From: Arthrobacter sp. E3
GTDB lineage: Bacteria > Actinomycetota > Actinomycetes > Actinomycetales > Micrococcaceae
DNA length: 64,000 nt
Reading direction: 5' to 3'
NCBI RefSeq assembly: GCF_017353415.1
Contig: NZ_JAFMPX010000005.1
Coordinates: forward strand, 1-64,000
Shown here: positions 35,699 to 45,832 of the stretch, piece by piece
How positions within the stretch are numbered: the stretch's first letter is position 1
Layout: each line of letters opens with the position of its first letter
Made by a program: the position numbers and the translations under genes
Notes under the pieces: generated by a model
Told to the model about the DNA's origin: nothing
The model's input: only the letters and a program-made list of their open reading frames with translations
Databases searched by the model: none

Positions 35699-35738
35699 GG
35701 CCGGGTTGGCATACTAGGTATGCCAACCCGGCCTTTTT
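35699..35738 (+). terminator. Rho-independent terminator after secF
   Basis: GGCCGGGTTGGCATAC and its exact complement form a 16-bp stem with a TAG loop, followed by TTTTT. Confidence 0.95.
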
Positions 35739-35827
35739 GGTTAAAATTCGGTAGCATGCGGCTTAGACTGGTTTCACGCCCTGCTGTGGTGGCAGGTGTC
35801 TGGTGAGTGCCCAAGGGAGGTTGTGCG

Positions 35828-38173
35828 GTGAACGAGAAATCGCCCTTGCACGAGACATTGATGGATGACGGCGGCGATTCTGGAGACGGTGAGGGCAAGC
35901 TCCAGTCAGAATCGCCACGTCCCACCTTCCCCGGCCGCCGGGAACGGACCCGCTCACGCCTGACCCGGCTTACCGGCTGGTCCACGGAAAGCTACTCACC
36001 CATACTGGAGCCGATGCTGCGCATTGTGCGTGCCAGAAACCCCAAGGAAGACTTTGACCTGATCCAACGGGCCTTCTCCGTGGCGGAAAAATATCACGAG
36101 GGTCAGAAGCGCAAGAGCGGGGACCCGTACATTACGCACCCCGTGGCAGTGGCCACCATCTTGGCTGAAATGGGCATGACTGGCAGCACCCTCGCCGCCG
36201 CGCTGTTGCATGACACCGTGGAAGACACCACCTACACCCTGGATGAGCTTGAACGCGAGTTCGGCACCGAAATCATGCTGCTCGTGGACGGTGTCACGAA
36301 GCTGGACAAGGTGGAGTTTGGTGCGGCCGCCCAGGCTGAAACCGTGCGAAAAATGGTCATTGCCATGGCCAAGGACATCCGCGTCCTCGTCATTAAGCTG
36401 GCAGACAGGCTCCACAACGCACGCACTTGGCGATTCGTTTCGGCCGCATCCTCGGGCAAAAAGGCCAGAGAAACCCTCGACATCTTCGCACCACTGGCGC
36501 ACCGTCTCGGCATGAACGCCATGAAGTGGGAGCTGGAAGAGCTTTCCTTCGCTGCGCTGTACCCCAAGGTGTATGAAGAAATTGTGCGAATGGTCCAAGA
36601 CCGTTCCCCCGAACGCGAGAAGCAGCTGAGCATCATTCGCCGCGAGATCGTGGAAGTGATGCGGGTCAACAAGCTCAAAGCGGATGTGACAGGGCGGCCA
36701 AAGCACTACTACTCCATTTACCAGAAAATGGTGGTGCGCAACAAAGACTTTGATGACATCAACGACCTCATTGGGGTCCGAGTCATTGTCGACACCGTCG
36801 GGGACTGTTACGCAGCACTGGGGCAGATCCATGCCCTGTGGAGTCCCCTCGTGGGTCGCTTCAAGGACTACATTGCGCTGCCGAAATTCAACATGTACCA
36901 GTCGCTGCACACCACCGTAATTGGCCCCGGCGGCAAGCTGGTGGAGATTCAAATCCGGACACTGGAGATGCACCAGAGAGCCGAATACGGCGTGGCTGCA
37001 CACTGGAAGTACAAGTCCGGGAACAAAGCCCCCGTCACGGTCCAAGAGGACATGGACTGGTTGCGCACCTTGGTGGACTGGCAGCAGGAGACAAGCGACC
37101 CCAATGAGTTCTTGGAGTCCCTGCGCTACGAGATGAACTCCAAGGAAGTGTACGTATACACGCCCAAGGGCAAGGTCATTGCCTTGCCGGAAGGCTCCAC
37201 TCCGGTGGATTTTGCCTACTCCGTGCACACTGAGGTCGGAAACCGGACCATTGGGGCGCGCGTGAACGGCAAGTTGGTGCCGTTGAACAGCGAGTTGTCC
37301 CATGGCGACACCGTGGAGGTTTTCACCAATAAGGCGGAAGGGGCCGGCCCCAGCCAAGACTGGCAGAACTTTGTCAAAAGCGCCCGGGCCAGGAATAAGA
37401 TCCGGCAGTGGTTCTCCAAGGAACGCCGCGACGAGTCCATTGAAAAGGGCAAGGACCTGCTGACGAAGGCTTTGCGTAAGCAGAACCTTCCCCTGCAAAA
37501 GATGATGACTCATGACGCCCTGCTGGCCGTCACCGAGCATTTCCACTACACCGACATTGCCGGACTTTACGCGGCCGTGGGGGATGGGCACACCTCCGCC
37601 CAATCCGTTGTGGAGCGCCTCCGGGACTTGCTCGGTGTCAATGAAGGAATTGAAGCGGTGCCGGCGCCACCGCCCACCTCGCACCACCCCGCCAATCGTT
37701 CACGCATCTCCGACTCAGGCGTCATTGTTCATGGTGTTGATGACGTGCTGGTGAAGCTGGCCAGGTGCTGCACGCCGGTGCCACCGGATCCGATTGCCGG
37801 GTTCGTCACTAAGGGGTCGGGCATTTCAGTGCACCGCCAGGACTGTGTGAACCTGCTGCACTTGAAGAACGAGCCGGACAAGCTGATTGAAGTTGAATGG
37901 GCGCCCACGCAGTCAGGGGTGTTCTTGGTCGAGATCCTGGTTGAGGCGCTTGATCGCAAGAGCTTGCTCTCCGACGTGACCCGGGTTTTGTCCGAAAGCC
38001 ACGTCAATATTTTGGCGGCAAGTGTCAACACCTCGCGTGACCGCGTGGCCGTGTCCAAGTTCGCGTTTGAGATGGGCGACCCCAAGTATCTTGACCATGT
38101 GCTGAACTCCGTGCGGCGCATTGACGGCGTGTTCGACGTCTACCGCTCCACGGGTTCGCGCCGCCGCGCCTAA
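35828..38173 (+). CDS. rel: Bifunctional (p)ppGpp synthetase/hydrolase (Rel)
   Basis: 781 residues. Hydrolase domain with HD in AALLHDTVEDT and KLADRLHNARTW; synthetase domain with NMYQSLHTTVIGPGGKLVEI and HQRAEYGVAAHWKYK; then TGS (VYTPKGKVIALPEG), a linker with the conserved-Cys region LARCCTPVPPDPI, and a C-terminal ACT domain. It makes and degrades (p)ppGpp in starvation. GTG 35828 has GGGAGG upstream at suitable spacing; an earlier in-frame GTG at 35807 is less likely. Confidence 0.96.
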   Translation: MNEKSPLHETLMDDGGDSGDGEGKLQSESPRPTFPGRRERTRSRLTRLTGWSTESYSPILEPMLRIVRARNPKEDFDLIQRAFSVAEKYHEGQKRKSGDPYITHPVAVATILAEMGMTGSTLAAALLHDTVEDTTYTLDELEREFGTEIMLLVDGVTKLDKVEFGAAAQAETVRKMVIAMAKDIRVLVIKLADRLHNARTWRFVSAASSGKKARETLDIFAPLAHRLGMNAMKWELEELSFAALYPKVYEEIVRMVQDRSPEREKQLSIIRREIVEVMRVNKLKADVTGRPKHYYSIYQKMVVRNKDFDDINDLIGVRVIVDTVGDCYAALGQIHALWSPLVGRFKDYIALPKFNMYQSLHTTVIGPGGKLVEIQIRTLEMHQRAEYGVAAHWKYKSGNKAPVTVQEDMDWLRTLVDWQQETSDPNEFLESLRYEMNSKEVYVYTPKGKVIALPEGSTPVDFAYSVHTEVGNRTIGARVNGKLVPLNSELSHGDTVEVFTNKAEGAGPSQDWQNFVKSARARNKIRQWFSKERRDESIEKGKDLLTKALRKQNLPLQKMMTHDALLAVTEHFHYTDIAGLYAAVGDGHTSAQSVVERLRDLLGVNEGIEAVPAPPPTSHHPANRSRISDSGVIVHGVDDVLVKLARCCTPVPPDPIAGFVTKGSGISVHRQDCVNLLHLKNEPDKLIEVEWAPTQSGVFLVEILVEALDRKSLLSDVTRVLSESHVNILAASVNTSRDRVAVSKFAFEMGDPKYLDHVLNSVRRIDGVFDVYRSTGSRRRA

Positions 38174-38186
38174 AGGCCACAAGCAC

Positions 38187-38777
38187 CTAACGGCCGCAGG
38201 GCCCTTCCATCATGTCCTGCAGCAGCGCCTGGGCCCTGCGTTTCCCGGGCACATGTGCCGCAGCCGCCAACGCTTGGCTGATGTGTTCGAGCGGACATTG
38301 CAAAGCGGCGTCGCGACTCATGGACGTCAAAACGGCCCGAGCCACTGGTAGTGCAGCAGTCCTGGCCACATCCTGTGCTGTGCGCAGCGGGCTGGTAATG
38401 GGCACGGATCCCAGTGACACCACATCCAGGGCGTTCAGGTACACCTGACGGATGCTGCAGCCGCAAAACGGCGGTGCGCAGACACTGTTGCCGTCGTTGT
38501 CCACCACCAATGAAAATATCTCGGGAGGGGGAGCGCAGCCGTACACCCAGGCCGCTGACAATTGTGCCACAACTGCCCTGTGCGCAAGACTGGCCGGAAC
38601 GTGGTGGGACACAGCGCCCGCTCTCAGCTCCGGTGTGTCGGCTAGGGTTACCGGGCGGAAAGTGTTGCCAATGACGGGGCACACCACACCGTCAAGAGCC
38701 ATGGCGCACAACTCGGCCAGGGAAAACGCTGCGCCGGGTGCGATCAGTTGGGCGGCGGCCCTGGAAAGTTCAATCAT
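38187..38777 (-). CDS. Hypothetical protein, AbiEi-like
   Basis: 196 residues. The segment SAAWVYGC near the middle and VYLNALDVVSLGSVPITSPLRTAQDVAR resemble actinobacterial AbiEi-family proteins, which hold this order (wHTH, 'A-x-x-YG', then a 'G-x-P-V-T-S-P-x-R-T' strand). AbiEi is normally the antitoxin of an AbiE nucleotidyltransferase pair; no AbiEii is adjacent. Several Cys (FCGCS) could bind metal. ATG 38777 is favoured because the next in-frame ATG (38837) lies in the upstream terminator. Confidence 0.55.
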   Translation of the reverse strand: MIELSRAAAQLIAPGAAFSLAELCAMALDGVVCPVIGNTFRPVTLADTPELRAGAVSHHVPASLAHRAVVAQLSAAWVYGCAPPPEIFSLVVDNDGNSVCAPPFCGCSIRQVYLNALDVVSLGSVPITSPLRTAQDVARTAALPVARAVLTSMSRDAALQCPLEHISQALAAAAHVPGKRRAQALLQDMMEGPCGR

Positions 38778-38811
38778 GGTTCCACACTGCACCTGACCGG
38801 GGGCAAGAAAA

Positions 38812-38853
38812 AGGCCTGCGGGGCGGATTGTGGACAACCCGGCCCGCAGGCCT
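38812..38853 (-). terminator. Terminator after the DUF349 gene
   Basis: AGGCCTGCGGG pairs with CCCGCAGGCCT over 11 bp. On the minus strand it is followed by TTTTTCTTG, so it ends leftward transcription from the DUF349 gene. Confidence 0.8.
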
Positions 38854-38883
38854 CAATAAAAGCAGCTAAACGTTCGCCTGGTG

Positions 38884-40389
38884 CTAGGAGAAGTCCGCGG
38901 CAGCCTTCTGGATCTGCTCCAGCCACAGCTCGCGTGCTTCAAGGGCCTCGGTGGCCTTGGTGACCTTGCGGGCATCCCCGGCCTTCTTGGCCTTCTCGAG
39001 GTCTTCCTTGAGCCCTGCGATGGTGGTTTCCAGCTGGCTCAGCGCACTGCTGGTGCGGGCCTTGGCTTCCGGATCGCTACGGCGCCAGTTGTCCTCATCA
39101 GCTGCACGCACAGCATCTTCAACCTTGCGCAGGCTGCCCTCAACACGCTGCATGTCGGCGCGGGGAACCTTGCCGGCTTCTTCCCAACGGTCGCGGATGG
39201 TCTGCAATGCCTTCTTCGCGGCATTGAGATCCTTGATGGGCAGCAGCGCCTGGGCTTCGACAATGAGTGCTTCCTTGACGAGCAAGTTGGCACCAAATTC
39301 GGCGTCCAAGGCATTGTTGGCAGCCTGCCTGGCCGTGAAGAACTTGTCCTGAGCCCCACGGAAGCGGGCCCACAGGGCGTCGTCATCCTTGCGGCTGGCA
39401 CGGGGGGAAGACTTCCACTGGTCCATCAGGTTGCGGTATTCGCCGGCGGCCCAACCCCACTCGGTGGAGGTTGCAAGTTCCTCGGCAGCCTCGATCAAGG
39501 CCTCCTTGGCGCTCTTGGCAACGGTGTTGTTGTTGTCGAGCTGGGAGAAGTATGCGCGGCGGTGGCGGTCAAAGACCGTGCGTGCGCTGCGGAAGCGCTT
39601 CCACAGCCCTTCCTCCGTGGCACGGCCCAAACGCATGCCTGACTTCTGCGCCTGCTTCCATGACTCGAACAGGTCATTCATGCGTGCGCTGCTGACCTTC
39701 CACTGAACGGTCGCGGGATCCGCGGCGGCGAGGCTTTCAGCTTCGGCCACAATGGCTTCACGGGCGGCAAGCTCGACGGCGCGGGCTGCGTCGTGCGCTG
39801 CGCGCTCGGTAGCGGCCAGTGCCTGGATGCTCTCTTCAAGGGTGGCGAGACGGGCCAGGGCAGCGTTGACGTCGCCCACGGAGGTCTTTTCGCCCAGCTG
39901 CTCGCGAAGGTGCGCCACGCTCTTGTTCATGTCCGTGGTGGGGGCCTTCGCCTCAACGCGCTGTTCAAGCAGAGTCAGCTGGGCAAGGATGTCATCGAAT
40001 TTGCGGGCAAAGTAGGCCAGCGCCTCATCCTTGCTCGCGCCCGGGTACTGGCCCACGGGGAACTCTTCGCCATCAAGGAGCAAGAACACGTGTCCGTCTT
40101 CCTCGGCGCGGCCAAACTTGGCAGCTTCGGCCATGTTAACTGCAGTGGTCGCAGCCGGCGCAGGAGCAGCCGGCACGGGAGCCGCAGGGGAGGCAGGCGC
40201 TGGGGAGGCAGGTGCCGCAGGAGCCTTGGGCCGAGCCGCAAAAGCGGCAGGGGAGGGTGAAGCCGGTGAGGGCGCTGGGACGGGAGGCTGCACCGGGACG
40301 GCGCTTTCCGCCGTCGTGCCCTCAGGGGCGGCAATGGCCGGCTCTGTGGAAGAGGCAAGTGTTTCGTCGGATTCTTGACTGTGTGTCAC
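38884..40389 (-). CDS. DUF349 domain-containing protein
   Basis: 501 residues. The first 110 are Ala/Pro/Glu-rich and disordered. Three DUF349 repeats follow with the 'W-x-x-A/S...LW-x-R-F' pattern: FESWKQAQKSGMRLGRATEE, LMDQWKSSPRASRKDDDALW, IRDRWEEAGKVPRADMQR. A C-terminal coiled coil (LETTIAGLKEDLEKAKKAG) closes it. DUF349 proteins are widespread near rel in Actinobacteria; their role is unknown. GTG 40389 starts it. Confidence 0.9.
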   Translation of the reverse strand: MTHSQESDETLASSTEPAIAAPEGTTAESAVPVQPPVPAPSPASPSPAAFAARPKAPAAPASPAPASPAAPVPAAPAPAATTAVNMAEAAKFGRAEEDGHVFLLLDGEEFPVGQYPGASKDEALAYFARKFDDILAQLTLLEQRVEAKAPTTDMNKSVAHLREQLGEKTSVGDVNAALARLATLEESIQALAATERAAHDAARAVELAAREAIVAEAESLAAADPATVQWKVSSARMNDLFESWKQAQKSGMRLGRATEEGLWKRFRSARTVFDRHRRAYFSQLDNNNTVAKSAKEALIEAAEELATSTEWGWAAGEYRNLMDQWKSSPRASRKDDDALWARFRGAQDKFFTARQAANNALDAEFGANLLVKEALIVEAQALLPIKDLNAAKKALQTIRDRWEEAGKVPRADMQRVEGSLRKVEDAVRAADEDNWRRSDPEAKARTSSALSQLETTIAGLKEDLEKAKKAGDARKVTKATEALEARELWLEQIQKAAADFS

Positions 40390-40513
40390 CGCTAAAAATC
40401 TTTCGCGTAGATGGATGCTGGCAGGTGTTGCAAAGGAGATCTGGCCAGTACCGCTGTGGTGCTATTCCTTGCTGGACACGGTTGTGACCAGTTGCGGAAC
40501 GGCCTGTTGAACT

Positions 40514-41323
40514 CTAGTTGAGCTTGAACGAGTCTATCGTCACCTTGGTGTTAGGTGCACCGTCGGTGGCGCCTCCCTCGATCCCATCCTTGGCAATGGC
40601 GCTCACCTCGTCAAGGCCGCTGGTGACCTTTCCCACGATGGTGTAGCCGCCGGTGTCCTGCGGAAGGACCGTGTCCTTGAACGTGATGAAGAACTGGGTT
40701 CCGTTGCTATAGGTGGTGTTTGCTCGGGCCACGGCAATGGTCCCGGCCGGGTACTTGCCGTCGGCCGGCGTGTTCTCGACAGGGCCCCACTGGTAGTTGG
40801 GATCGCCCTGGCCGTCGCCCTTGAGCGAGCCGCATTGCAACACGCCGAAGTCGGGCGCGTCGGCCAGTCGGTGACATGTTTTGCCGTCCATGAAGTTGCT
40901 GTCCGCGAGCGACTTGAACACGGCAGCGGCCTGCGGGGCCTTGGTGCCGTCAAGGGTGACGCCCAGCGGCTTGCCGTTGAGTGTCAGCGTCCCGGTGAAC
41001 GTCTTGCCCTTGGCCGTGTCGGCATTGGGGACGCCAGGGCTGTTGCTTTCGGCCGGAGCAGCAGAAGCGTCAGAGGAAGCCTCCGGAGCTGCGGAAGCCG
41101 CTGCCGAGGCATCCGGAGCGGAGGCGACCGGGTCGTCACCCTTGGGTTGGAACACCGTCAAAGCCAGCACAATGGCCACGGCCAACGCGGCACCGATCGC
41201 AATGAACGCAATCAGGTTGTCGCGCTTTCGCCGCTGCAGCTGCTTTTCGTGCAGTGCCTGGTTGGCCTGCATGCGGGCGATGCGTGCCTTTGCTTCGCGG
41301 CCGGACTTGTTGCTGTTGCCCAA
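40514..41323 (-). CDS. Membrane-anchored peptidyl-prolyl cis-trans isomerase (cyclophilin type)
   Basis: 269 residues. A basic cytoplasmic start (KRDN) precedes one membrane anchor (LIAFIAIGAALAVAIVLAL), an Ala/Ser/Pro-rich linker, then a cyclophilin domain: APQAAAVFKSLADSNFMDG, TCHRLADAPDFGVLQCGS, GTIAVARANTTYSNGTQFFI and IVGKVTSGLDEV. The active-site Arg and Phe/Gln positions are HRL, FGVLQ and QFFI. It assists folding outside the cell. The start is TTG 41323, chosen because AAGGAG precedes it; an upstream in-frame ATG (41362) has none. Confidence 0.88.
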   Translation of the reverse strand: MGNSNKSGREAKARIARMQANQALHEKQLQRRKRDNLIAFIAIGAALAVAIVLALTVFQPKGDDPVASAPDASAAASAAPEASSDASAAPAESNSPGVPNADTAKGKTFTGTLTLNGKPLGVTLDGTKAPQAAAVFKSLADSNFMDGKTCHRLADAPDFGVLQCGSLKGDGQGDPNYQWGPVENTPADGKYPAGTIAVARANTTYSNGTQFFITFKDTVLPQDTGGYTIVGKVTSGLDEVSAIAKDGIEGGATDGAPNTKVTIDSFKLN

Positions 41324-41556
41324 GGGTGCCTCTCCTTCAAATTGAGCGGTATGTTCACCCATCGCAGTCGTATCCGAGCGTGGTGGGTTGGGGGTGGGCC
41401 GCCAAAGCTATAAAATGGCAGCCGGTGCCAGTTTACCCATGGAACGCCCGCACATCGGCGAGCATGACCAGGGGGACCCGGCACCGTGACGTTTACCCGC
41501 CCCGCCGCGCCCCGTCCTTCATGAGGGTTCCGGCGCATGTTAGGAGAGCAACACCC

Positions 41557-42903
41557 ATGGCACGCAACGCCTCCTTGTCCGGTTTCCCCGAGTGGCTTCC
41601 CCAAGAGCGGCTGGTGGAACAACATGTGCTGGACACGCTGCGACGCACCTTTGAACTCCACGGGTTCTCCTCCATTGAGACCCGGGCGGTGGAAACCGTG
41701 GGCCAGCTCCTGCGCAAGGGTGAGATCGACAAAGAGGTGTATGCGCTTTCCCGCCTCCAGGACGACGACGGAAACGCCGCCTCCGCAGCCAAGGATGACC
41801 CCAACCAGCTGGCCCTGCACTTCGACTTGACGGTTCCCTTTGCCCGTTACGTGGTCGAAAACGCCGGCTACCTTTCCTTCCCTTTCCGCCGCTACCAAAT
41901 CCAGAAGGTGTGGCGTGGCGAGCGTCCCCAGGAGGGCCGTGCCCGCGAGTTCACCCAGGCAGACATTGATGTCGTGGCCGACGGCGAACTGCCGTTCCGC
42001 TATGACGTGGAACTTGCGCTGGTCATCGCCGAGGCGCTCTCTGCCCTGCCCATCCCCGCCTTTAAGCTGCGGATCAACAACCGCAAGCTGGCCGAGGGCT
42101 TCTACCGCGGTATCGGCTTGAGTGACACGGCAGGGGTGCTGCGCAGCATCGACAAGCTGGAAAAGATCGGCGCGGCCGCCGTGGCCGGGCTGCTGAAGTC
42201 CGAGCTTGGCGCCACCGACGAACAGGCTGAAAAGGCGCTGGCCCTGGCCTCCATCCGCACCGAGGACACCTCCTTCGTGGAGCAGGTGCGCGCCCTGGGC
42301 ATTACCGACGAGCTCATGGAGGAGGGCCTGAACGAACTTGAGCAGGTCGTCGCCGCCGCAGTGAAAAGTGCCCCCGGCTCCGTGGTGGCGGACCTGTCCA
42401 TTGCCCGTGGGCTGGACTACTACACAGGGACCGTCTACGAAACGGTGCTGGTGGGCCACGAGCAGCTGGGTTCCATCTGCTCCGGCGGCCGCTACGACGC
42501 ACTGGCCTCCAAGGGTAACCGCAAGTTCCCCGGCGTGGGACTTTCCATCGGTGTCACCCGCCTTGTCTCACGCATTCTGAGCCAGGAATTCGCCACGGCC
42601 TCCCGCAGCGTCCCCACCGCCGTGCTGGTCACGCTCGCCGACGAGGACAGCTGGAGCGCCGCACAGGACGTTGCCGGAGCGTTGCGTGCCCGCGGCATCT
42701 CCACCGAGGTGGCCGCCAAGGCCGACAAGTTTGGCAAGCAGATCAAGTACGCCGACAAACGCGGCATCCCCTACGTCTGGTTCACCGACGACGACGGCGC
42801 CCACCAGGTCAAGGACATCCGCTCCGGCGAGCAGGACGAAGCGGATCCGGCCGCTTGGATGCCGCCAGCCGCAGACCTGAAGCCAGCCATCATCGTCGCG
42901 TAG
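41557..42903 (+). CDS. hisS: Histidyl-tRNA synthetase
   Basis: 448 residues, class II. Motif 1 region GFSSIETRAVE; FDLTVPFARYV; motif 2 FRRYQIQKVWRGERPQEGR; REFTQADIDVV; the histidine-specific ARGLDYYTGTVYE; GGRYDAL; motif 3 GVGLSIGVTRL; then the anticodon domain. It charges tRNA-His. ATG 41557 follows TAGGAGAG. Confidence 0.96.
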   Translation: MARNASLSGFPEWLPQERLVEQHVLDTLRRTFELHGFSSIETRAVETVGQLLRKGEIDKEVYALSRLQDDDGNAASAAKDDPNQLALHFDLTVPFARYVVENAGYLSFPFRRYQIQKVWRGERPQEGRAREFTQADIDVVADGELPFRYDVELALVIAEALSALPIPAFKLRINNRKLAEGFYRGIGLSDTAGVLRSIDKLEKIGAAAVAGLLKSELGATDEQAEKALALASIRTEDTSFVEQVRALGITDELMEEGLNELEQVVAAAVKSAPGSVVADLSIARGLDYYTGTVYETVLVGHEQLGSICSGGRYDALASKGNRKFPGVGLSIGVTRLVSRILSQEFATASRSVPTAVLVTLADEDSWSAAQDVAGALRARGISTEVAAKADKFGKQIKYADKRGIPYVWFTDDDGAHQVKDIRSGEQDEADPAAWMPPAADLKPAIIVA

Positions 42904-43033
42904 CCCGGCTCCTCGGCTCAGTCGTCAGGGATTCGCCGGATTCAGCGACCCTTTGATTCACCGCTAAACTTGTTGACAACTGACCTTTTTGGCCCCTGAA
43001 CGTGGGCCGTCCACCACCATTGAAAGGAATGCT

Positions 43034-44821
43034 GTGCTGCGCACACATGACCTGGGCTCCTTGCGAGCTGAACATATTGGCCAAACCGTCACCCTTGCGG
43101 GGTGGGTAGCCCGCCGACGCGACCATGGCGGTGTTGCGTTCCTTGACCTGCGTGATGCTTCCGGCGTGGCACAGATCGTGGTGCGTGAAGAGGATGTTTT
43201 CCACGCCCTGCGCAACGAGTTCGTGCTGCAGATCACCGGCACCGTCTCACGACGCCCCGAAGGCAACGAAAACCCGGGCCTCGCCACGGGTGAGATCGAA
43301 GTGATGGCCGATGACGTCGTCGTGCTTAATGAAGCCGCACCGTTGCCGTTCCAGGTTGATGACCATGTGGAGGTTGGTGAGGAAGCCCGCCTGAAGCACC
43401 GCTACCTCGACCTGCGCCGCCCCGGCATGCAGCGGAATCTGCGCCTGCGTTCGGAAGCGAACCGTGTGGCACGCGAGCTGCTGCACGAGCAGGGCTACAC
43501 CGAGATTGAGACGCCGACCCTGACGCGTTCCACCCCTGAAGGTGCCCGCGACTTCGTGGTGCCGGCACGTCTGGCCCCCGGCTCCTGGTACGCGCTGCCG
43601 CAGTCCCCGCAGCTTTTCAAGCAGCTGCTTCAGGTGGGCGGCTTTGAGAAGTACTACCAGATTGCCCGCTGCTACCGCGATGAGGATTTCCGCGCCGACC
43701 GCCAGCCCGAGTTCACGCAGCTGGACATTGAGGCGTCGTTCGTTGACCAGGATGACATTATTGCCCTCGGCGAGAAGATTATTTCCGCCCTGTGGAAGCT
43801 GATCGACGTGGAAATTCCGTTGCCGATCCAGCGCATGACCTACCGGGACGCCATGGCCCGCTACGGTTCCGACAAGCCGGACCTGCGCTTCGGCCTGGAG
43901 CTGACGGATCTGACCGAGTTCTTCAAGGACACCGAATTCGGCGTGTTCAAGGCTCCCTACGTGGGCGCAGTGGTCATGCCCGGAGGTGCGTCACAGCCTC
44001 GCCGCCAGCTCGATGCCTGGCAGGAATGGGCCAAGCAACGCGGCGCCAAGGGTCTGGCCTATGTCCTGTTCAAGGAGGAGGGCGAGCTGACCGGCCCGGT
44101 GGCGAAGAACCTGACCGACACCGAGCGTGCCGGCCTGGCCGACGCCGTTGGCGCCAAGCCCGGTGACTGCATCTTCTTTGCAGCCGGCGAGGTCTCTCCA
44201 TCCCGTGCCCTTCTGGGTGCAGCGCGTGTGGAGATCGGCCACCGCACCGGCCTGATCAACCCGAGCGACTGGGCCTTCGTGTGGGTTGTTGACGCACCCA
44301 TGTTCGAGCCTGCTTCCGATGCTGTTGCCTCCGGCGATGTGGCTGTCGGAGCCGGAAAGTGGACGGCCGTGCACCACGCGTTCACTTCGCCCAAGCCCGA
44401 GTTCATGGACACGTTCGACACCGATCCGGAATCAGCACTGGCCTTTGCCTATGACATCGTGTGCAACGGCAACGAAATTGGTGGCGGTTCCATTCGTATC
44501 CACCGCCGTGAAGTGCAGGAGCGCGTGTTTGAGGTCATGGGCCTCAGCCACGAAGACGCGCAGGAGAAGTTCGGCTTCCTGCTCGAAGGCTTCAAGTTCG
44601 GCGCCCCGCCGCATGGCGGAATCGCCATTGGCTGGGACCGCGCCGTGTCCCTGCTGGCCGGTGTGGATTCCATCCGCGACGTGATTGCGTTCCCGAAGTC
44701 CGGCGGCGGCTACGACCCGCTGACGGCCGCGCCTGCTCCGATTACGGCCCAGCAGCGCAAGGAAGCCGGCGTTGACTTCAAGCCTGAAGCCAAGAAGCCC
44801 GAGGCTGACGGTACAAAGTAG
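43034..44821 (+). CDS. aspS: Aspartyl-tRNA synthetase
   Basis: 595 residues, class II bacterial type. N-terminal OB fold ([37 protein letters not shown]), then catalytic core with motif 2 [20 protein letters not shown], the inserted GAD domain (about 290-420), and motif 3 [16 protein letters not shown]. It charges tRNA-Asp, perhaps also tRNA-Asn in genomes lacking AsnRS. GTG 43034 follows GAAAGGA; it is 130 bases after hisS. Confidence 0.96.
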   Translation: MLRTHDLGSLRAEHIGQTVTLAGWVARRRDHGGVAFLDLRDASGVAQIVVREEDVFHALRNEFVLQITGTVSRRPEGNENPGLATGEIEVMADDVVVLNEAAPLPFQVDDHVEVGEEARLKHRYLDLRRPGMQRNLRLRSEANRVARELLHEQGYTEIETPTLTRSTPEGARDFVVPARLAPGSWYALPQSPQLFKQLLQVGGFEKYYQIARCYRDEDFRADRQPEFTQLDIEASFVDQDDIIALGEKIISALWKLIDVEIPLPIQRMTYRDAMARYGSDKPDLRFGLELTDLTEFFKDTEFGVFKAPYVGAVVMPGGASQPRRQLDAWQEWAKQRGAKGLAYVLFKEEGELTGPVAKNLTDTERAGLADAVGAKPGDCIFFAAGEVSPSRALLGAARVEIGHRTGLINPSDWAFVWVVDAPMFEPASDAVASGDVAVGAGKWTAVHHAFTSPKPEFMDTFDTDPESALAFAYDIVCNGNEIGGGSIRIHRREVQERVFEVMGLSHEDAQEKFGFLLEGFKFGAPPHGGIAIGWDRAVSLLAGVDSIRDVIAFPKSGGGYDPLTAAPAPITAQQRKEAGVDFKPEAKKPEADGTK

Positions 44822-44880
44822 CAGCTTCCTGAATTGAGCAGTTGCTGGGTGGCCTTGGTTCTTGGCCTCATCAGGACGAA

Positions 44881-44913
44881 ATGCCGGTCTTCCCGTTGCG
44901 GGGAGGCCGGCAT
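44881..44913 (+). terminator. Terminator after aspS
   Basis: ATGCCGG(T)CTTCCC and GGGGAG(G)CCGGCAT form a near-perfect stem with a GTTG loop, followed by TGTCTTTT. Confidence 0.8.
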
Positions 44914-44955
44914 TGTCTTTTGCAGGCCGTACCGGCCAGGGTTCCTGCTGGGAGT

Positions 44956-45753
44956 TCAGGCTTCGGGCTGCCGACGGTAGTGGTAACGGCCCACTTCGGT
45001 AAATCCGTTCGATGCATAAAGTTTTTGCGCCGCCAGGTTAGCTGCGGCCACCAGGAGCCAACCGTGGGTTGCTCCGTGCTCATTAGCGCACGCCGTGAGG
45101 TACTCCACAATCGTTGATGCAATGCCTTGGCGGCGGTGATCCGGATGCACACCCATGCAGTAGATCCCACCCCAGCCATTGTTCACGCTGACCCGACCAG
45201 TTCCCACCACGGCGCCGTTGCCGTCCACGGCTGACACGTACAGCGAGGGCACACTCTGGACCAGTGCCCGTGCCACTTTGCGTTCCGACGGCGTGGCCGT
45301 GCCTTCAATGGTGCACCAGAGCTCCAGCCATTGAGCGGTGGGAGTGCTGGAAACTTCAAGAGTGGTCTGCCCCGCGCCTGGGTTCAGGGTATTTTGGCTG
45401 CCGCGAGGGGCGGCACGTGTGGTGCCAGCTGTCATGATGAGTGTCTCGGCCTGGCGCGAATAACCCTGGCCGGCCAGGAAGATATCGAGTTCCGAGTTTT
45501 CTGGCCGGTCGGAGAGCTGAAACACTGCGGGCTGCTGCCGCTCGGCATACCAATGCTCTGCTTGGCGCACATTGGACTGAATCCGAACTCCTTGCGTGAC
45601 TCGCGGCCACACTGAGTTGGCACGCTTCGTCACCGCTTCGGACGAACGCAATACCCATCCATCCTGTTCGAGAACATCAAGTGCCGGCCAAGTGGCATTC
45701 ATGAGTTCTTCCATGACGTCCAGTGGTGTGGACGTGGTGGCGGTTCGGGTCAT
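44956..45753 (-). CDS. GNAT family N-acetyltransferase
   Basis: 265 residues. The C-terminal GNAT core shows YCMGVHPDHRRQGIASTIVEY and LLVAAANLAAQKLYASNGF. The N-terminal half (EELMNATWPALDVLEQDGWVL) looks like a degenerate second fold, as in MshD-type double GNATs; but the substrate is unknown. It converges on aspS across a terminator. Confidence 0.82.
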   Translation of the reverse strand: MTRTATTSTPLDVMEELMNATWPALDVLEQDGWVLRSSEAVTKRANSVWPRVTQGVRIQSNVRQAEHWYAERQQPAVFQLSDRPENSELDIFLAGQGYSRQAETLIMTAGTTRAAPRGSQNTLNPGAGQTTLEVSSTPTAQWLELWCTIEGTATPSERKVARALVQSVPSLYVSAVDGNGAVVGTGRVSVNNGWGGIYCMGVHPDHRRQGIASTIVEYLTACANEHGATHGWLLVAAANLAAQKLYASNGFTEVGRYHYRRQPEA

Positions 45754-45832
45754 TAGACGATCTTAGTGCGGCGGAAGGGGTGATCCTGGGCTGCAACGTA
45801 AGGTTGACCTCCGTGGCCGCGACCGTGGCTGG

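Noticed and set aside
35668-35827. Missing apt gene between secF and rel
   Set aside because: In mycobacteria apt lies here, but its absence is likely common in Micrococcaceae; not called as an unusual event.
35996-37687. 563-codon minus-strand frame opposite rel
   Set aside because: The plus frame encodes Rel motifs; the minus frame lacks any recognisable family and has shadow-like His/Val/Gly composition.
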